Source of the DNA: a virus
Reading direction: 5' to 3' (one strand)
Length of the DNA: 27,462 nucleotides
Virus record (IMG/VR): IMGVR_UViG_3300031951_000994
Location: 1 to 27,462 of that record
Positions 7,343-14,820 of the stretch are shown one piece after another. Position 1 is the first letter of the stretch, and every line of letters starts with the position of its first letter. The notes beneath the pieces are model-generated. The model saw nothing but the letters and a program-made list of their open reading frames with translations, ran no database searches and was not told the DNA's origin. The position numbers were made by a program, and so were the translations under genes.

Positions 7343-8310
7343 TGTCTCTCACGTTAGAACAACTGGATCAACTCGGCACGCTGGATTCCATGCCGCAGTA
7401 TCCGTTGGACGGAACGTGGTATGTAGATAAAGTCTGCGGTCCGTGGACGCTAGAGACAATGGACGCATTTGGAACCCTAGATTCTCTGAATTTACAGATG
7501 GATTCAGATGCTTGGGGAACCGCCTGCATCTACTTTGATGCTCCGGCAAGTTTTACCGCCTCGGCAACCGTAACGGCAGCAGGAGAAAAAGTTACGGAAT
7601 TCACAGTAGATTTCGTAACTTCTGGAACGATGCAAGCCGGTGCAATTGCTATCCGCACCGCACAAGGACTGATTACAGCCTCGGGAACCATGACGGCTGT
7701 TGGCGGGCTAGAAAGGCTCGCAGAAGCCGCCATGATGGGCGTGGGTAGCATGACCGCGGGGGGAAGCCTTGTCAGGTCAGCAGAAGCCCAAATAACGGCC
7801 TCTGCAACCGTTTCTGCAAGCGCATTTAGGATCACCACGGCAGAGGCACTTATTACCTCTGCCGGAACATTGGTAGTAACCCCAAGTCGGGTGCGTCTAG
7901 CCGATGGCGCGATGTCTGCGACCGGAACGCTTGTAGGCGCAGGAGACCGGATACGGACGGCAATGGCAGCAATGTCGGCCACCGCAACGGTAACGGCTAC
8001 GGGTGGATTTGACGCCTCTGGCTCGGCAAGCATTGTGGCTACCGGCTCCATGTCTGTAGCGGCCAACGCCACATTTGCGGCAACAGCAACTGTAAGCGCA
8101 AGCGGCACTCTAACGGTAATCGGCAAGATTCTCGGAGAGGATTGGACCAACGTGACGACCGGACCCAATACCTGGACAACGACTTCTGCGGGACCAAATA
8201 CTTGGACGCCCACAAATGTCGGAACAAACTCTTGGACGCCTGTCTCGGCAGGGTCTAACACCTGGACAACGAATACGGCTGGAAACAACACATGGCAACT
8301 AGCAGGGTAA
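7342..8310 (+). CDS. Repeat-rich virion structural protein (beta-solenoid-like)
   Basis: A 322-residue protein of unknown function, probably structural from context. Three regions are visible. Residues 1-60 carry two copies of a TLE-x-GTLDS-x-LD motif (TLEQLDQLGTLDS at 4-16, TLETMDAFGTLDSL at 36-49). Residues 71-230 are eight consecutive 20-residue units built on xxASGTMTAxGG followed by R-x-AEA, suggesting a beta-solenoid or stacked hairpins; less regular copies reach about residue 265. Residues 271-320 are five 10-residue units of the form TSAGxNTWTP. Its start overlaps the upstream stop by 1 nt, and its last 19 nt overlap the next gene. Amino-acid use is very restricted (Ala, Thr, Ser, Gly), as in fibre-like proteins. 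The GTLDS motif recurs in the downstream nozzle-type protein, which suggests the two are partners. Confidence 0.8.
   Translation: MSLTLEQLDQLGTLDSMPQYPLDGTWYVDKVCGPWTLETMDAFGTLDSLNLQMDSDAWGTACIYFDAPASFTASATVTAAGEKVTEFTVDFVTSGTMQAGAIAIRTAQGLITASGTMTAVGGLERLAEAAMMGVGSMTAGGSLVRSAEAQITASATVSASAFRITTAEALITSAGTLVVTPSRVRLADGAMSATGTLVGAGDRIRTAMAAMSATATVTATGGFDASGSASIVATGSMSVAANATFAATATVSASGTLTVIGKILGEDWTNVTTGPNTWTTTSAGPNTWTPTNVGTNSWTPVSAGSNTWTTNTAGNNTWQLAG
7552..8031 (+). repeat. Eight 60-bp coding repeats (20-residue units)
   Basis: In-frame tandem units of 20 codons, diverged at DNA level but aligned in protein. Examples are ITASGTMTAVGGLERLAEAA, MMGVGSMTAGGSLVRSAEAQ and MSATGTLVGAGDRIRTAMAA. Each unit has a small-residue strand, a Gly or Ala turn and a second strand carrying Arg. 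Further degenerate copies continue to about 8130. Confidence 0.85.
8152..8301 (+). repeat. Five 30-bp coding repeats (10-residue NTWT units)
   Basis: Five consecutive 10-codon units: VTTGPNTWTT, TSAGPNTWTP, TNVGTNSWTP, VSAGSNTWTT, NTAGNNTWQL. Trp and the preceding Asn-Thr/Ser are invariant. The last unit overlaps the start codon of the next gene at 8292. Confidence 0.9.
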
Positions 8311-9740
8311 GTTTCGGAGAATGGCTACCAGACCAGCCCGGACTGACGGGAACGGTCAAGGAAGCCCTAAATGTGTCGCCACAGGCTGTCGGATACGGCC
8401 CTATGCGCTCGCCTGTTGATTACTCGCAGGCTGCCTCAGAAAGCATTAACAACGTAGTGGCTGGCAGAAACCCAGCAACTGGCCTCACAGAAGTTTTTGC
8501 TGGTGGCGCAACAAAGTTATTTAAGCTCGATTCTGGTGACTTGTCTTTGGACGATGTTTCTAAAGCTGGCGGGTACACAACCCCAGCGGAACAAAAGTGG
8601 CGCTTTACACAGTTTGGTGATGTGCTGATTGCGGCCAATGGCGATGAGATTCTCCAATACTGGTTGCTTGGCACATCTACGGCTTGGACAGATCTTGATG
8701 CCGCAGCACCAACAGCCAAATATGTCACCGTTGTCCGAGACTTTGTAGTTACCGGATATACAAGTTCCACAGACTCACAAAAGGTCCAGTGGTCGGCCAT
8801 CAACAATGAATCAGAGTGGACCCCAACCGCCACCAACCAAGCCGACTTTCAAGTGATTCCTGACGGTGGTGCTGTCCAAGCAATTACGGGTGGTGAGTTT
8901 GGCCTTGTGCTGATGGAAAAATCCATCTACCGGATGTCTTACGTTGGAACCCCAGCAATTTTTCAGTTTGACAACATTTCGCGTAACTTGGGATGCTTTG
9001 AGCCGAACTCTGTTGTTCAATATCAAGGCGTAACCTACTTTTTAGGGGACGATGGCTTCTATGCGTGCAACGGTACTCAAGTGGTGGGAATCGGTACAGA
9101 AAAAGTTGACCGATATTTCTTTGGCGATCTCGACGAGGCTTACTCGTATAAAATCTCGGCTACGGTCGATCCGATCAAAAATCTAATCATTTGGGCTTAT
9201 CCATCATCCGGAAGTAACGGAAACGTAGACAGCCTGATGATTTATAACTTTGAGATCCAGCGATGGACTCATGCAGAAACAACCGCTGATTTTGTGGCCC
9301 AATCTGCTACTCCGGCCTACACATTAGAGGCTTTGGACGTCTTTGGAACGCTAGATTCTCTGACTTCTAGCCTTGATTCGCGTATCTGGACGGGTGGTAA
9401 GTCGCAGTTTGTAGGTGGGAATGGGGCAAAAATTGTCACATTTTCTGGTGTCAACCTTACTGGAACCATCAACACCGGAGATATTGAGATTCCTGGCTCC
9501 TACAGTATGCTGAACATGAGCCGCCCGCTTGTTGATAATGGTGGCGCATCTGTAGCCTACGCAAGCCGTAACCGCCTTGCAGACGCCGTGACATTTAGCG
9601 CATATAGCGCCGCCGATAGCGAAGGCAGAGCCGCTTTTAGGACGACTGGCCGCTATCACCGCCTCTCGATTCAGCCCTCTGGCTCATGGACCACGGCAAT
9701 CGGCATTGACTATGAAATCGTGCCAGCAGGTGTAAGATGA
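8292..9740 (+). CDS. Tail nozzle / DNA stabilisation-type protein (P22 gp10-like role)
   Basis: Probable tail hub or nozzle protein that closes the portal channel under the adaptor. At 482 residues it is close in size to P22 gp10 (472). The N-terminus FGEWLPDQPG, then ALNVSPQAVGYGPMRSP, is characteristic of podophage structural proteins at this position. The body is a beta-propeller-like series of WRFTQFGDVLIAANG, VQWSAINNESEWTP, GEFGLVLMEKSIYRMSYVG and YFLGDDGFYACNGTQVVGIG segments. Residues 344-366 carry TLEALDVFGTLDSL followed by LDSRIW, the same motif that occurs twice at the start of the upstream protein. The ATG at 8292 overlaps the previous gene by 19 nt; no better start is seen. Family assignment is from pattern and position, not from a search. 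Confidence 0.78.
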   Translation: MATSRVSFGEWLPDQPGLTGTVKEALNVSPQAVGYGPMRSPVDYSQAASESINNVVAGRNPATGLTEVFAGGATKLFKLDSGDLSLDDVSKAGGYTTPAEQKWRFTQFGDVLIAANGDEILQYWLLGTSTAWTDLDAAAPTAKYVTVVRDFVVTGYTSSTDSQKVQWSAINNESEWTPTATNQADFQVIPDGGAVQAITGGEFGLVLMEKSIYRMSYVGTPAIFQFDNISRNLGCFEPNSVVQYQGVTYFLGDDGFYACNGTQVVGIGTEKVDRYFFGDLDEAYSYKISATVDPIKNLIIWAYPSSGSNGNVDSLMIYNFEIQRWTHAETTADFVAQSATPAYTLEALDVFGTLDSLTSSLDSRIWTGGKSQFVGGNGAKIVTFSGVNLTGTINTGDIEIPGSYSMLNMSRPLVDNGGASVAYASRNRLADAVTFSAYSAADSEGRAAFRTTGRYHRLSIQPSGSWTTAIGIDYEIVPAGVR

Positions 9741-10534
9741 ATTTTAGGGTTTTACCGTATCAGGGTGGATCGCCTCGTGAGATTTCCGAGGTGGTCAACA
9801 ACATTATGAACGGCAAGACCAACAATACTGGCTCTGTAACGATTGCCACAGGTGGTGCTACCACAACCACCATCACGGATGCGCGGATTGGTGGTGACTC
9901 TGTAGTCATTTTGGTTCCGACCTCACAGACTGCTGCAAGCCAAGAGTTTCCGTATGGCTCTTTTAGCAGTACGGCCGACCAAACGATTGCCAGTACGACA
10001 ACGGCCTACGCCATGACGTACAACACCACGGACTTTTCCGACGGTGTAAGCGTATCCAATAACTCAAGGCTGGTTGCTGGGTTTTCTGGAATTTACAACT
10101 TGCAATTTAGCGCACAACTTTTGAACGCTAACGTGCAGATTCAAGATGCAAGTATCTGGTTTCGCAAAAATGGAACCGACATTGCCAACTCTAACAGTCA
10201 GTTCTCTGTGCCCAACAGTCATGGTGGCGTAGACGGAGCCTTGATTGCCGCGCTAAACCTGTATGTGGATTTACAAAAAGACCAGTATGTAGAAATTATG
10301 TGGTCGGCCACAAGTACCGATGTTTCCTTGCAGGCAATTCCAACGCAGTCAAGCCCAACCCGACCTGCAACGCCGTCAGTAATTGCAACAATGTGTTATG
10401 TGTCTACCAACGGATACACCAGCAACATTTACTTTGACCCGTATGTTTCAGCAACCACAAACGGTAGCGCGACAATCTCTCACGCCCCGAATACGATTGC
10501 TGGCAAAACCCTTGATTACGTTATCGTAGGATAA
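9737..10534 (+). CDS. Virion structural protein with an apparent C1q/TNF-like insert
   Basis: A 265-residue protein. Residues 1-65 (FRVLPYQGGSPREISEVVNN, a Thr-rich strand, then DARIGGDSVVILVPTS) and the last 35 residues (YVSATTNGSATISHAPN, then DYVIVG) together look like a compact phage protein of about 100 residues. That small protein is often found near nozzle and ejection genes. Between them, about residues 70-220 form a jelly-roll-like module with the C1q/TNF pattern: GIYNLQFSAQLLN, IWFRKNGTDIANSNSQF, ALNLYVDLQKDQYVEIMWSA. Such modules trimerise and bind ligands in fibres. The ATG at 9737 overlaps the upstream stop by 4 nt (ATGA). A trimeric decoration or fibre role is likely, but unproven. 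Confidence 0.75.
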   Translation: MNFRVLPYQGGSPREISEVVNNIMNGKTNNTGSVTIATGGATTTTITDARIGGDSVVILVPTSQTAASQEFPYGSFSSTADQTIASTTTAYAMTYNTTDFSDGVSVSNNSRLVAGFSGIYNLQFSAQLLNANVQIQDASIWFRKNGTDIANSNSQFSVPNSHGGVDGALIAALNLYVDLQKDQYVEIMWSATSTDVSLQAIPTQSSPTRPATPSVIATMCYVSTNGYTSNIYFDPYVSATTNGSATISHAPNTIAGKTLDYVIVG

Positions 10535-10538
10535 AAAC

Positions 10539-11891
10539 ATGGCTACACAACAGGAATTAGATCAATTTCAAAGATTGGTACAAAGCGGCGATTATTCTGC
10601 CGCAGCGGCACTCGCACAAAGCCAAGGATTTGGCCCAGAAACCGTAGCCAATTACATCAACTTAAATCCATCTCAGTTTGGGTTTTCTGGACAAGTACCA
10701 CTTAGTGCTATACAGCCGTTTTTTAGCACGACACCAACAACTACCACTACGCCAACTACCACCACACCAACGACAACTACAAGAACAACCCCAGTTGCAA
10801 CTACTACAACAACTGGCAATCCACTTCTTACATTTACTCAACAAAATCCTGGCGCGACAGATCAACAAATTGCCGCATGGATGCAGCAAAATAATTACAC
10901 TCCTCAGCAGGTATCACAATGGAGTGGGCTTCCGATTGCAGACGTACAATCACGTTACTTCCAAGCCAACCTTCCCGCCCCGCTTCCTGCCGGAACGCCT
11001 AGTGGCACAGGCTCAAGAATTGATCCTGCCCTCATGCCGTACTTGCAGATGGGCTTACAACGCGCCCAGCAACTTTTCTTGACCGGCCAACAACCCGAGT
11101 TCTTCCCTGGGCAAACCTACGTTTCCCCAAGCGCACAGACTCTCCAAGCACTCTCCCAACAGGAAGCCGCAGCAGGAGCCGCCCAACCGCTATTTGGACA
11201 GGCACAGCAGGCTTATCAAGCATCACTTGGGCAGATTGGTCAGACTGCCGCTGGCGGGTTCTTGCAAGGTTCTCCCTACCGCCAGGCAATGATTGAGTCG
11301 GCTACGCGCCCGCTTCAACAGCAGTTTGAGTCCCAAATCCTGCCGGGCATTTCCTCGGGATTCTCGCGTGCTGGCCGTTACGGTTCCGGCGCAATGCAAC
11401 GGGCTGTCGGGCAGGCTTCTGAGCAGTTTGGTCGTGCTTTGGGTGATGTCGCAACCAATATCGCTTACACCGACTATGCCCGCGAGCGTGCCGCCCAACA
11501 GCAAGCACAGGTCCAGCAGGCTGCTTTAGCACAGGCCGCACCAAGTTTCTTTACCGCAGGACTGATGCCTTCTCAGACCCTTGCTCAAGTCGGAGCCGCA
11601 AGAGAGGCCATCGCTGCCCAACCCCTGCAAGAGCAAATGCAACGCTTCCAATTCGGCCAGCAACTGCCATACCAACAGCTTCAGGGTTACTTATCAAGCG
11701 TGTACGGAACCCCAATGGGGTCGTCGCAATACGGTCAGATCCCGCAGGCACAGACAAACCGCCTCGGCCAAGCCGTAGGTCTAGGAACGCTCGGGTATTT
11801 GGGTGGTCAAGCTCTAGGTGGTCAGACATTTGGAATCCCAAATCAATTCCTCGGCGCTGCCGCCGGTGGTCTCTTAGGATACGGTCTATAA
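10539..11891 (+). CDS. Ejection / internal virion protein candidate with Thr-rich linker
   Basis: A 450-residue protein, probably packaged in the head and ejected with DNA. The N-terminal 60 residues and residues 95-145 are two small helical modules (DYSAAAALAQSQGFGPETVA; TDQQIAAWMQQNNYTPQQVS), separated by about 30 residues that are nearly all Thr and Pro (TTPTTTTTPTTTTPTTTT). The rest is Gln/Ala-rich and helical: RIDPALMPYLQMGLQRAQQL, PEFFPGQTYVSPS, and GFSRAGRYGSGAMQRAVGQA. The C-terminus is a Gly-rich hydrophobic stretch (LGYLGGQALGG, AAAGGLLGYGL) that could insert in membrane. The composition and place after the nozzle gene match podophage ejection proteins. No lytic transglycosylase motif is visible. 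Confidence 0.72.
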   Translation: MATQQELDQFQRLVQSGDYSAAAALAQSQGFGPETVANYINLNPSQFGFSGQVPLSAIQPFFSTTPTTTTTPTTTTPTTTTRTTPVATTTTTGNPLLTFTQQNPGATDQQIAAWMQQNNYTPQQVSQWSGLPIADVQSRYFQANLPAPLPAGTPSGTGSRIDPALMPYLQMGLQRAQQLFLTGQQPEFFPGQTYVSPSAQTLQALSQQEAAAGAAQPLFGQAQQAYQASLGQIGQTAAGGFLQGSPYRQAMIESATRPLQQQFESQILPGISSGFSRAGRYGSGAMQRAVGQASEQFGRALGDVATNIAYTDYARERAAQQQAQVQQAALAQAAPSFFTAGLMPSQTLAQVGAAREAIAAQPLQEQMQRFQFGQQLPYQQLQGYLSSVYGTPMGSSQYGQIPQAQTNRLGQAVGLGTLGYLGGQALGGQTFGIPNQFLGAAAGGLLGYGL

Positions 11892-13538
11892 ATGGCAACC
11901 GTCCAAACTCAATCAGGTTTAGCCGGTCAGTATGGGTACGCCAATGGTGCGCCCATTCTCAATGCGTCCGTAGCTCGTAATCTGCTTGGCAACGAGTTTT
12001 ACAAGCCGCTAGATATCGAGCGCAATGATCTTGGCTGGGGTACAAATTCACGGTATCAAGGAGCCATTAGAACCGGTGTTGGACTATACGGAATCCAAGG
12101 AAATCGTGACGAAATCCTACAACTGCTAGACATTGGTGAGCGGGCAAAACAAGATTTTGCCGCCGGTAAAATTATTGCTACCCAAGACCCTGAGACTGGT
12201 GAAGCTCGATATGCAGAGCTTGTAGATACTGAAGCTGGTCCACAATACAGCATCCCAGCCGCTTACCAAAGGTTTGCTATTGGAGGCGAAGAGGGCTCTA
12301 ACCCCATGCAAAACTTTGCTCGTTGGCAGGATATCACGAGCACACTACAAAATGCCGCGCAAAGCCTTGGAATTCCTACAACTGGACTAACAGATCGACA
12401 ACTTTTTGATGCCATAAATGCCGTAGACACTCGGGTTGCGGTTACTGGCCGCACACAGTTTTGGGACCCCGCCCAAGCAGGTATTGGTGGTCAACAAGGT
12501 CCACAACACGCAACTGTTGTATATGCAGAACAAGACGGGCGATTAGTTCCTGTCTCTACACCGCAAACTTTTACATTCCAAGACCCAAATACAACCCGTG
12601 GAGTTTTGGGTGATCTTGCGTCTTTTGTGCGTGATGTAATAAGTCTGCCACCAATTTCAGCCGCACTAGCAGCTTATATTGGACCGCAACTTGCATCTTA
12701 CTTGACAGCAACTTACGGTTTGTCTCCAACCGTTGCAACCACATTAGCAAATTCATCACTTAACGCCGCAATTCAAACCGCAGCAACTGGAGATGTTGAA
12801 GCTGGTCTGCAAAGCGGTTTGCTAAGTGCCGCTGGTTCTACGGTGTCTAATGCGTTTAACGGAACAGGGCAAGCTGGCGGGACTGGTCTAACTATTGGAG
12901 CCGGTGGAGAAACAGGATTATTGTCTGGGGCTGGCGGTGTTACCGGATTAACCGCACCACCAGGGTTTACATTTGCCCCTGATATTGGCTCAACACTTCC
13001 ATCCGTAGTATCAACAACACAACCAAACCTGTTGGACACAGCGCAGTTTGAAACTACGCTTCCAGAAATGGGTGGCGGTACTGGTATAACACCAACCGCA
13101 GCAGGAGAGGGTTTCCAAGTTCAAGAAACACCAAACATCAGAAGCATGGGTGGCGGTCAGGGTCTTACCGTTCCTGTAGAAAATGGAACGATCAGCCAAC
13201 TTGGTTTTACCCCGACAGGCGCTACTCCAGTTCTTGGCGATCCAAGTTCGTTTATAAACAACCCAGAAGTTCTCGGACAGCCTGTGATCCAACAAGGAAG
13301 CCCGACAAGTTCAATTTCTCCAAGAGATGCTCTTCGCGCTGCCAATGCGTTGCGCCAACTTACACAACAACCAGAGCCCCAAGGCCCACAGACACCCGAG
13401 CAAACCGGCCAATCTGGCCCTCTCGGCGTGGATTATTCGCAACTTCTGAATTTGCTTGCCAATCAAGCGCGTACAACCGGACTGTTGGGCACAAGATTCC
13501 AGCCAACACCTGTAAACTTATCTAGTCTTTTAGGATAA
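11892..13538 (+). CDS. Internal virion protein candidate
   Basis: A 548-residue protein that I do not recognise as a named family. It begins directly after the previous stop. The first 200 residues are mixed alpha/beta (LGNEFYKPLDIERNDLGWGT; GNRDEILQLLDIGERAKQDF). Residues 240-310 form a weakly hydrophobic Ala-rich helical stretch (SLPPISAALAAYIGPQLASY). A long Gly/Thr/Pro low-complexity region follows (GAGGETGLLSGAGGVTGLTA), and the end is a helical, Gln-rich segment closing with TRFQPTPVNLSSLLG. Size, composition and placement inside a run of Gln/Ala-rich genes suggest another packaged ejection protein. No enzymatic motif is seen. Confidence 0.7.
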   Translation: MATVQTQSGLAGQYGYANGAPILNASVARNLLGNEFYKPLDIERNDLGWGTNSRYQGAIRTGVGLYGIQGNRDEILQLLDIGERAKQDFAAGKIIATQDPETGEARYAELVDTEAGPQYSIPAAYQRFAIGGEEGSNPMQNFARWQDITSTLQNAAQSLGIPTTGLTDRQLFDAINAVDTRVAVTGRTQFWDPAQAGIGGQQGPQHATVVYAEQDGRLVPVSTPQTFTFQDPNTTRGVLGDLASFVRDVISLPPISAALAAYIGPQLASYLTATYGLSPTVATTLANSSLNAAIQTAATGDVEAGLQSGLLSAAGSTVSNAFNGTGQAGGTGLTIGAGGETGLLSGAGGVTGLTAPPGFTFAPDIGSTLPSVVSTTQPNLLDTAQFETTLPEMGGGTGITPTAAGEGFQVQETPNIRSMGGGQGLTVPVENGTISQLGFTPTGATPVLGDPSSFINNPEVLGQPVIQQGSPTSSISPRDALRAANALRQLTQQPEPQGPQTPEQTGQSGPLGVDYSQLLNLLANQARTTGLLGTRFQPTPVNLSSLLG

Positions 13539-13542
13539 CCTC

Positions 13543-14820
13543 ATGGCGACATACCAAGATCTACAAAACCTGCTCGGTGGCGGTCTCCCTCCGGGGTTGC
13601 TTACACCAGAGCAAGAAGCCGCAGCCGCACAGCGGGCACAAAACGCCGGACTGCTTAACTTTGCCTTTGGTGCGTTGCAGGCATCCCGTGGGCAACCCGG
13701 GCAGGGTAGACCTAGTCTGGCACAAGTTATCGGTCAAGCAGGCCCGGTCGGTGTGGCGGGCTATCAACAGTCGTTTGAGAATACGCTTGCAAACACTCTT
13801 CGGGGTATGCAGGTTGCTGATATGCGTCGCAGACAAGCCGAAGAAGAGCGAGTAAGGCAGGCTCGGGCTACATTTGAACAACAACTTTCTGGAGCTACCC
13901 GCACACTTCCAACCGCGGGCGCTTTTGCCACGCAACAGAGCAATATCGCACCCGAGCAGTTAGAAGGAATGCCTGCCCAGCAAGTAGCCCAACAAGCAAT
14001 TCAAGCTGGCCTGCCTACACAACAGGTTACAGATCAAGCAGCGGCAGATCAGGCCGTTTTAAATTATTTGCGTGTGGCTGCTCCTACCGAATATGCAAAA
14101 TTGCTTGTCAGAGAGCCAAAAGCACCACCGGCTTCAATTCAGGAATACAACTTTGCCGTTAATCAAGGCTATAAGGGCACATTCCAAGAGTTTGTAAACG
14201 AGCAAAAAAGGGCTGGCGCTCCATCTACAAATATCACCCTTCCTGGCGACAAAAAAATGGCTGAAGTTTTGGGTGCTAAAGGAGCAGAAAGGCTTGATAA
14301 TTCGCTCAATCAAGCGCAAGAAGCTCAAAGCACATTGCAAAACATTGCAGAACTTCGTCCAATTTTGGATCAGGGCGTGTTTTCCGGACCTCTCAGCGGA
14401 GCGCCTAGGGCAGTAGCTCAAATTGCAAGTCAACTCGGTATAACTGGCAAGGACACAAAAGAATTGCTAGAGCGTACTGCCGTTGCTATGCAGGGTCTAG
14501 CAAAGTTTGAACTGTCTGCCGCCGCCGCAATGCGCGGTCAGGGCGCAATTACAGAGAATGAGCGGATGTTGATTCAACGTGCCGCCGCTGGGCGCTTAGA
14601 TCAGTTTACTGCACCTGAAGTCCAGGCTCTTTTAACTGCAATGGAAAAAACCGCAAACTTCAAAATTGCTTCTCACAATCGACAGTTAGATGTTTTGAAG
14701 AAGAGTTCCAGCCCAGAGGTAAGGGATTTGATTCCGTTTTACGAGCTTGCACCCTTAAATATCGCTCCTGCAAGCCGACAAAGTGGTTTGCCTGAAGGTG
14801 TCACCGTAAGGAAAAAATAA
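13543..14820 (+). CDS. Internal virion / DNA ejection protein candidate
   Basis: A 425-residue mostly helical protein. The N-terminus has a pattern common in podophage ejection proteins: EAAAAQRAQNAGLLNFAFGA, a Gly/Pro stretch with SLAQVIGQAGPVGVAGYQQS, then a coiled coil VADMRRRQAEEERVRQARAT. The C-terminal half is a helical domain: LLERTAVAMQGLAKFELSAA, GQGAITENERMLIQRAAAGR, LLTAMEKTANFKIASHNRQL. The GAITENER segment is often seen in ejection proteins of this type. The gene lies 4 nt after its neighbour, and its stop overlaps the next start by one base (TAATG). A packaged role is inferred from family resemblance and context. Confidence 0.75.
   Translation: MATYQDLQNLLGGGLPPGLLTPEQEAAAAQRAQNAGLLNFAFGALQASRGQPGQGRPSLAQVIGQAGPVGVAGYQQSFENTLANTLRGMQVADMRRRQAEEERVRQARATFEQQLSGATRTLPTAGAFATQQSNIAPEQLEGMPAQQVAQQAIQAGLPTQQVTDQAAADQAVLNYLRVAAPTEYAKLLVREPKAPPASIQEYNFAVNQGYKGTFQEFVNEQKRAGAPSTNITLPGDKKMAEVLGAKGAERLDNSLNQAQEAQSTLQNIAELRPILDQGVFSGPLSGAPRAVAQIASQLGITGKDTKELLERTAVAMQGLAKFELSAAAAMRGQGAITENERMLIQRAAAGRLDQFTAPEVQALLTAMEKTANFKIASHNRQLDVLKKSSSPEVRDLIPFYELAPLNIAPASRQSGLPEGVTVRKK

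Noticed and set aside
7530-8291. A 253-codon open frame on the minus strand opposite the repeat protein
   Set aside because: Low-complexity Val/Ala/Pro mirror of the Thr/Ala repeats; arises from the repeats and lacks a plausible ribosome-binding site or context.
7552-8301. CRISPR array from periodic repeats
   Set aside because: The periodicity is in coding frame with diverged DNA and no unique spacers; it is a protein repeat.
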